19,193 nt of DNA from JBBAGE01 sp041655055 (lineage in GTDB: Bacteria > Pseudomonadota > Alphaproteobacteria > Rhodobacterales > Rhodobacteraceae): positions 1 through 19,193 of the forward strand of contig JBBAGE010000027.1 of assembly GCA_041655055.1 (NCBI GenBank), written 5' to 3'. Made by a program: the position numbers and the translations under genes. Shown piece after piece: positions 15,633 to 19,193 of this stretch. Every line of letters begins with the position of its first letter. Position 1 is the first letter of the stretch. The notes under the pieces are model-generated. The model saw only the letters and a list, made by a program, of their open reading frames with translations, made no database searches and was not told where the DNA came from.

Positions 15633-16490
15633 GTGCGTGAAACACCCCCTTCGGTCTGGAAAAGACCGGCGCTGATCTCGCTGGCCGGATTTATACCGCT
15701 GGCGCTGGCGTTCACCTTTTTGTTCGGGCTCAGTTTCCTGCCGCCCGACACGTCACGGCGCGAAGTGGATGCGCGCGGGATCGTGCGCGTCTGCATGCCG
15801 ACCGAATATCCGCCGTTGGTGACCGGCAATCCCGCCGCACCGGGGTTCGAGGTCGAACTGGTCACCCAGATCGCCGAACGCGCTGGCTGGCGGCTGTCGA
15901 TTGCGCATAACGCGGCGATGGGCCGTGATATCAACCCGCGCAGTTGGCGCATCACCCGCGCGCAGTGCAATTTCATCGCGGGCGGCGTGGCGCTGACCAA
16001 CACGTCGCGCTCGTTCCTTGATACTACCGGGGGGCATATGCAAACCGGCTGGATGATGGTCTCGGCCGCGCCGCAAGACGCCCCGATCGCCGGGCAGCGG
16101 GCGGGCTATTATGCCGGGCTGTCGGGGCTGGACCGGATCGCTTTGGGGCAATATCTGCGTGCGGCGGGGGTTGAGGTATCCTTTGTGCCCAATGCCGCCG
16201 CATTGCAGCGCGGCCTGGCCAATGGCGATTATGACATCGCCATCACCGAGGCGCTTTCGGCCCATAGCAGCTTTTCGGCGGATGACGGCTGGGTGCTGAC
16301 CTGGCTGCCCGAAGAGTTGGGCAGTTTCCAGTTAGGTTTCGGCTTTTGGCGGGGCGATACAACGCTGCGCAAACATGTCGAAGACATCATGGCCGATCTT
16401 GAGGATGAGGGCATCACCGCCCGGTTGGCCGCGCAATATGGCCTTACCGATGAAATCCTGTGCGACTCTGACGAAGAGGATTGCGAATAA
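15633..16490 (+). CDS. Membrane-anchored MxaJ/XoxJ-like substrate-binding protein with acidic Cys tail
   Basis: The 285-residue protein has one N-terminal membrane helix (about 12-36) and a family-3 binding fold beginning RGIVRVCMPTEYPPLVTG, with GFEVELVTQIAERAGW and GGVALTNTSRSFLDTT. The helix is not followed by a clear cleavage site, so it is probably anchored to the membrane facing the periplasm. It resembles quinoprotein-dehydrogenase-associated binding proteins and is the second such gene in the operon. C54 and C112 could form a disulfide. The last nine residues are CDSDEEDCE, an acidic stretch bracketed by C277 and C284. GTG 15633 with GGAAGG upstream is the preferred start; TTG 15627, overlapping the previous stop, is the alternative. 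It is the last gene before the terminator. Confidence 0.75.
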   Translation: MRETPPSVWKRPALISLAGFIPLALAFTFLFGLSFLPPDTSRREVDARGIVRVCMPTEYPPLVTGNPAAPGFEVELVTQIAERAGWRLSIAHNAAMGRDINPRSWRITRAQCNFIAGGVALTNTSRSFLDTTGGHMQTGWMMVSAAPQDAPIAGQRAGYYAGLSGLDRIALGQYLRAAGVEVSFVPNAAALQRGLANGDYDIAITEALSAHSSFSADDGWVLTWLPEELGSFQLGFGFWRGDTTLRKHVEDIMADLEDEGITARLAAQYGLTDEILCDSDEEDCE

Positions 16491-16518
16491 AAATGCCCGG
16501 CAAATTGCCGGGCATTTT
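16490..16518. terminator. Bidirectional terminator between the operon and ectC
   Basis: AAAATGCCCGGC (16490-16501) pairs perfectly with GCCGGGCATTTT (16507-16518) around a 5-base loop, giving a 12-bp stem with a T-run on both strands. It begins at the last base of the operon's final stop codon and lies 18 bases beyond the ectC stop, so it serves both converging transcripts. Confidence 0.9.
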
Positions 16519-16536
16519 CATTGATCTGTCGGGCAA

Positions 16537-16932
16537 TCAGGCCGGTTCGGTCTGCGCGGCGGCATAGGAACCATCGGCCTGATGCACCTCGGTCCCTGTC
16601 ACCGGCGGATTGAACACGCAGGCGGTGACCAGTTCCTGTTCGGCGCGCAGGATATGGCGATCATGCTTGTTCAGCGCATAGAGCACGCCGGGGCGGATAT
16701 CATGGGTCTCGCCCGTGGCCAGATCGGTGATCGTGCCCTTGCCGGAAATACAATAGACGCTTTCCAGGTGGTTTTTATATTCAAACGTATGTGCGGACCC
16801 GGTCGCCAGCGTGGTGATGTGAAAGCTAAAGCCCATCCCGTCCGAGGCAAGCAGCATCCGCACCGATGTCCATTGCGCGTCCGACACGGCGGCTTCGGTG
16901 TTTTTGAGGGCGTGAAAATCTTTGATAAGCAT
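16537..16932 (-). CDS. ectC: L-ectoine synthase
   Basis: This 131-residue cupin closes N-gamma-acetyl-L-2,4-diaminobutyrate to ectoine, the last step of synthesis of this compatible solute in the cytoplasm. The sequence is characteristic of the family: MLIKDF start, WTSVRMLLASDGMGFSFH, the cupin metal-site region HTFEYKNHLESVYCISGKG (about 49-67), and the late segment AEQELVTACVFNPPVTGTEVH with the following DGSY. The length is normal. It is the third gene of ectABC, starting 3 bases after the ectB stop. No ectD hydroxylase or ask aspartokinase follows, because the next gene converges from the other strand. Confidence 0.97.
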   Translation of the reverse strand: MLIKDFHALKNTEAAVSDAQWTSVRMLLASDGMGFSFHITTLATGSAHTFEYKNHLESVYCISGKGTITDLATGETHDIRPGVLYALNKHDRHILRAEQELVTACVFNPPVTGTEVHQADGSYAAAQTEPA

Positions 16933-16935
16933 GGG

Positions 16936-18225
16936 TTACTCCGCAGCGTGGCTGGATTGGGTCATGGTGGAATTGGTGGCGGCATGCAGGATCTCAAGCC
17001 CCTGCCGCAACAGCGCATCCGACGTGGTCAGTGGTGCCAGCACCTTGACCACTTCGTCATTGGGGCCGGATGTCTCGATGATCAGGCCGCGCTGAAAGGC
17101 TTCGGAACAGATCGCCGCCGCGCGTTCGCCGCAGCCTGTATCGACGCCCTGCATCATGCCGCGCCCCTTGAGTGTGGCATCGGGCACCAGCGCGGCGATA
17201 TCTTCCAGCCCTTCGGTCAGGATCGCGGATTTGCGCGCGATATCGGCCTGAAACTTGCCATCGGCCCAGAATTTTTCGATCGCAATCCGGGCAGTGACAA
17301 AGGCATGGGTATTGCCCCGGAACGTGCCGTTATGTTCGGCCGGGCCAAACACGTCATGCATCGGCCGCACCAGCATCACCGCCATCGGCAGGCCAAAGCC
17401 GGAAATGGATTTCGCAAGCGTCACGATATCGGGGGTAATGCCCATGTCTTCGAACGAAAAGAACGTGCCTGTGCGCCCGCAACCGGCCTGAATATCGTCG
17501 ATGATCAGCAGCGCGCCATGCGCCTTGGCCAGATCGGCCACCCGGCGCAGCCATTCGGGCCGTGCGGCATTCAGACCGCCTTCGCCTTGCACCGTTTCCA
17601 AAATGATCGCCGCCGGTGCATCCAGCCCCGATGACGGATCACCCAGCATCGCTTCCAGCAGATCGGCGCTGTCCACCGCGTCATTCATATAGCCGTCATA
17701 GGGCAGGCGGGTCACGCCGCCCAGCGGCATGGCCGCGCCACCCCGGTGATAGCCATTGCCGGTCGCAGCCAGCGCGCCGATGGTGACGCCGTGAAAACCG
17801 TTGGTAAAGGCGATGATATTGCTGCGCCCCGTCACCTTGCGCGCGATTTTCATCGCCGCTTCGACGGCATTCGCGCCAGTGGGGCCGGTGAACATCACCC
17901 GGTGATCCATGCCGCGCGGGCGCAGGATGTGGCGTTCAAACGCGCCCAGAAAGCCGGCCTTGGCGGTCGTGTGCAGATCAAGCCCATGAGCGATGCCATC
18001 GCCCCCGATATGATCGATCAGCGCCGCTTTCATATCCGGGTCGTTATGCCCATAGTTGAGCGAGGCACAGCCCGCCAGAAAATCGATATAGCTGCGCCCG
18101 GTGTTATCGGTCATTTCAGACCCGCTTGCGGTGGTGAACACCCGGTCAAATCCGCGGCAATAGCTTCGCGCCTCGGATTCGCGACGGGCAAAAATTGTTG
18201 TCTCGGCCATTGTGGCAATGGTCAT
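16936..18225 (-). CDS. ectB: Diaminobutyrate--2-oxoglutarate transaminase
   Basis: The 429-residue PLP-dependent class-III aminotransferase makes L-2,4-diaminobutyrate from aspartate semialdehyde with glutamate as amino donor, the first committed step to ectoine. Visible features are the early FLAGCASLNYGHN, the FTGPTGANAVEAAMKIAR segment, NGFHGVTIGALAATGN, ETVQGEGGLN, IIDDIQAGCGRTG and the PLP lysine K272 in TLAKSISGFGLPM. The start at 18225 is chosen because AAGGA lies just upstream on the - strand; an alternative ATG is five codons in. It lies 27 bases after ectA and 3 before ectC, as in typical ectABC operons. Confidence 0.97.
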   Translation of the reverse strand: MTIATMAETTIFARRESEARSYCRGFDRVFTTASGSEMTDNTGRSYIDFLAGCASLNYGHNDPDMKAALIDHIGGDGIAHGLDLHTTAKAGFLGAFERHILRPRGMDHRVMFTGPTGANAVEAAMKIARKVTGRSNIIAFTNGFHGVTIGALAATGNGYHRGGAAMPLGGVTRLPYDGYMNDAVDSADLLEAMLGDPSSGLDAPAAIILETVQGEGGLNAARPEWLRRVADLAKAHGALLIIDDIQAGCGRTGTFFSFEDMGITPDIVTLAKSISGFGLPMAVMLVRPMHDVFGPAEHNGTFRGNTHAFVTARIAIEKFWADGKFQADIARKSAILTEGLEDIAALVPDATLKGRGMMQGVDTGCGERAAAICSEAFQRGLIIETSGPNDEVVKVLAPLTTSDALLRQGLEILHAATNSTMTQSSHAAE

Positions 18226-18252
18226 GATATTTCCTTCGGTTTTGGCGGAGGC

Positions 18253-18783
18253 TCAGGCCGCGCGTTTCGCGCCATTGGCGAAAGTGATGCTCACCATATG
18301 TTCAGTGGCATGATCACCGGCGAAATGCGTGTCGCGGGTGAAATGCGGCTGATGAGTGAGCGTTGCGCCATGCTGCATGGCGAGCCGCCGGAAAAGAGCC
18401 CAGGAGGCGGCGTTGTCATCGGTAATCGTGGTTTGCAGGCGCGTCAGCTCGGCTGCGCCATCACGGGCCAGCAAGCCGTTTAGCAGGCGAAGCGCCAGCC
18501 CCATGCCGCGTGCTTCGGGCGCGACGGCGACCTGCCAGATAAACAGCGTATCGGGGGCAGCGGGCGGGATATAGCCGGAAATCCAGCCCACGATTTTGCC
18601 CGCGCGCTCGGCAATGATGCTGGTGTCTGCGAAATGCGTGCATTGCAACAGGTTGCAATAGAGCGAATTTTTATCCAGCGGGTGACATGTATCGATCAAA
18701 TCCTGGATATCCGGCCCATCTTCTGCCACTGGCATTCTGTATGTCAGCGGCTGTTCGTCAGAGGGGCTAGTCTGGGGGTCCAT
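18253..18783 (-). CDS. ectA: L-2,4-diaminobutyrate acetyltransferase
   Basis: This 176-residue GNAT-family enzyme transfers acetyl from acetyl-CoA to the gamma-amino group of L-2,4-diaminobutyrate, the second step of ectoine synthesis. Family signatures are LIDTCHPLDKNSLYCNLLQC (about 29-48), FADTSIIAERAGKIVGWISGYIPP, the acetyl-CoA-binding segment WQVAVAPEARGMGLALRLL (about 84-102) and a late THFAGDHATEHMV. The start at 18783 follows GAGGAAG on the - strand. It is the first gene of the operon, with a good promoter 30-60 bases upstream. Confidence 0.96.
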   Translation of the reverse strand: MDPQTSPSDEQPLTYRMPVAEDGPDIQDLIDTCHPLDKNSLYCNLLQCTHFADTSIIAERAGKIVGWISGYIPPAAPDTLFIWQVAVAPEARGMGLALRLLNGLLARDGAAELTRLQTTITDDNAASWALFRRLAMQHGATLTHQPHFTRDTHFAGDHATEHMVSITFANGAKRAA

Positions 18784-18813
18784 GTCTTTCTTCCTCGGTA
18801 TCGTTCGCTAAGC

Positions 18814-18842
18814 TAAGTAAGATGTTTTGGCTAAAATTTCAA
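18814..18842 (-). promoter_or_regulatory. ectA: Sigma70-type promoter for ectABC
   Basis: On the - strand, TTGAAA (18837-18842) and TACTTA (18814-18819) are separated by exactly 17 bases. Transcription would start near 18807, about 24 bases before the ectA start codon, leaving room for the GAGGAAG ribosome-binding site. The -35 box matches consensus at five of six positions and the -10 box at four of six. Confidence 0.6.
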
Positions 18843-18947
18843 CACAAGATTGAATTTGCATCCTTATTTTGCGCCATCGGGCGGGCGAATCTCGGCTAGA
18901 TGCTTAGGTTTATTAAGTAAATAATTCTCACGCCTTGGCGATTGCAC

Positions 18948-18961
18948 TTGCCGCGCGGCAA
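18948..18961. promoter_or_regulatory. Palindromic candidate EctR operator
   Basis: TTGCCGCGCGGCAA is a perfect 14-bp palindrome 31 bases upstream of the MarR-family start codon. MarR/EctR dimers bind such inverted repeats, so it is a plausible autoregulatory site that could also influence ectABC. It is about 105 bases from the ectABC -35 box, so direct blocking of that promoter from this site is less likely. Confidence 0.45.
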
Positions 18962-18992
18962 TGTAAGGCTGGTGGCAAGTGGAAAGCCCGAG

Positions 18993-19193
18993 ATGAACAG
19001 AACCGATGACAGTCTGATTGCCCTGCGCCGCATTTTGCGCGCGACCGAGCTTTATGGCCGCGACCTTGCGCGTGCGGCGGGGCTGACGGCCGTGCAGTTT
19101 CGCGTTTTGCAAATCGTGGCGGAGCGGGGGCAGTGCACGCCCACCGAGATTTCGCAGCAAATGGGCGTATCCCAGGCCACGATCACCGCGCTT
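18993..19193 (+). CDS. ectR: MarR-family regulator, EctR-like (N-terminal part)
   Basis: The first 67 residues of a gene cut by the window edge are present. They give helix 1 (RRILRATELYGRDLARAAG), then LTAVQFRVLQIVAERG and the winged-helix DNA-binding start CTPTEISQQMGVSQATITAL, matching MarR-type helix-turn-helix proteins. Divergent MarR-family EctR repressors control ectABC in methylotrophs and other bacteria, so position supports the name. ATG 18993 has GGAAAG at 18981-18986, a moderate ribosome-binding site. The recognition helix runs to the edge and the dimerisation C-terminus is outside the window. Confidence 0.85.
   Translation, partial: MNRTDDSLIALRRILRATELYGRDLARAAGLTAVQFRVLQIVAERGQCTPTEISQQMGVSQATITAL

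Larger units (their letters stand above)
18784..18992. other. ectA-ectR divergent intergenic region
   Basis: These 209 bases are visibly richer in A/T than the surrounding genes and hold the control elements for both directions: the ectABC promoter near 18814-18842 and a palindrome at 18948-18961 next to the regulator gene. A short CTAAG direct repeat lies at 18808-18817, and AT-rich sequence (TTTATTAAGTAAATAATT, 18909-18926) could contain the regulator promoter, though I could not assign clear -35/-10 boxes for it. No small gene is evident. Confidence 0.6.

Noticed and set aside
16582..17634. 350-codon + strand frame opposite ectC and ectB
   Set aside because: ectB and ectC are unmistakable on the - strand, and the + strand product is a His/Gly/Arg-rich shadow.

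Overview
The window looks like an alphaproteobacterium of the Rhodobacteraceae/Paracoccaceae type. It has high GC and strongly GC-biased third positions, overlapping operonic genes, a quinoprotein closely resembling the L-sorbose/L-sorbosone dehydrogenases of Ketogulonicigenium, and an ectABC ectoine cluster with a divergent MarR-family gene, which suggests a salt-exposed lifestyle. The genus assignment is inference only. Coding density is very high and no stretch over 300 bases lacks a gene. I saw no tRNA, rRNA, CRISPR array, insertion sequence or broken gene.

Region 1 (104-1905): a secreted PQQ-dependent dehydrogenase followed by a perfect intrinsic terminator. Region 2 (1955-16518): twelve genes on the + strand with gaps of 39 bases or less and repeated ATGA/TGATG overlaps, ending in a strong terminator at 16490-16518. 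In order they are: an MxaJ/XoxJ-type periplasmic binding protein; a site-2-protease-like membrane protein that has lost its zinc ligands; a three-TM protein with a long periplasmic part; a 1431-residue double-VWA membrane protein; a MoxR AAA+ ATPase; a DUF58 protein; an exporter-type (DrrA/PedB-like) ABC ATPase; a NitT/TauT-type permease; its binding protein; its ATPase; an ABC-2 (DrrB/PedC-like) permease; and a second, membrane-anchored MxaJ-like binding protein. Region 3 (16537-18783, - strand): ectC, ectB and ectA, read from a recognisable promoter. Region 4 (18993 to the edge, + strand): the start of an EctR-like MarR regulator, divergent from ectA.

My reading is that region 2 is an accessory system for the PQQ dehydrogenase. 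The mxa methanol dehydrogenase cluster contains MxaJ, MxaR (MoxR), MxaS (DUF58) and the VWA proteins MxaC and MxaL, and mxaA/K/L are known to be needed for calcium insertion into methanol dehydrogenase. The ped-type alcohol dehydrogenase clusters carry an ABC-2 exporter. Here both kinds of partner sit in one operon with a NitT/TauT-type importer and a dead site-2 protease, downstream of a sorbose-dehydrogenase-type enzyme whose metal site differs from both the calcium and lanthanide methanol dehydrogenases. This combination is the best candidate for an undescribed system: metal or cofactor supply and maturation for a periplasmic quinoprotein. No cytochrome c partner and no pqq biosynthesis gene is in the window.

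The ectoine cluster is separate and convergent with the operon; the two share the bidirectional terminator at 16490-16518.
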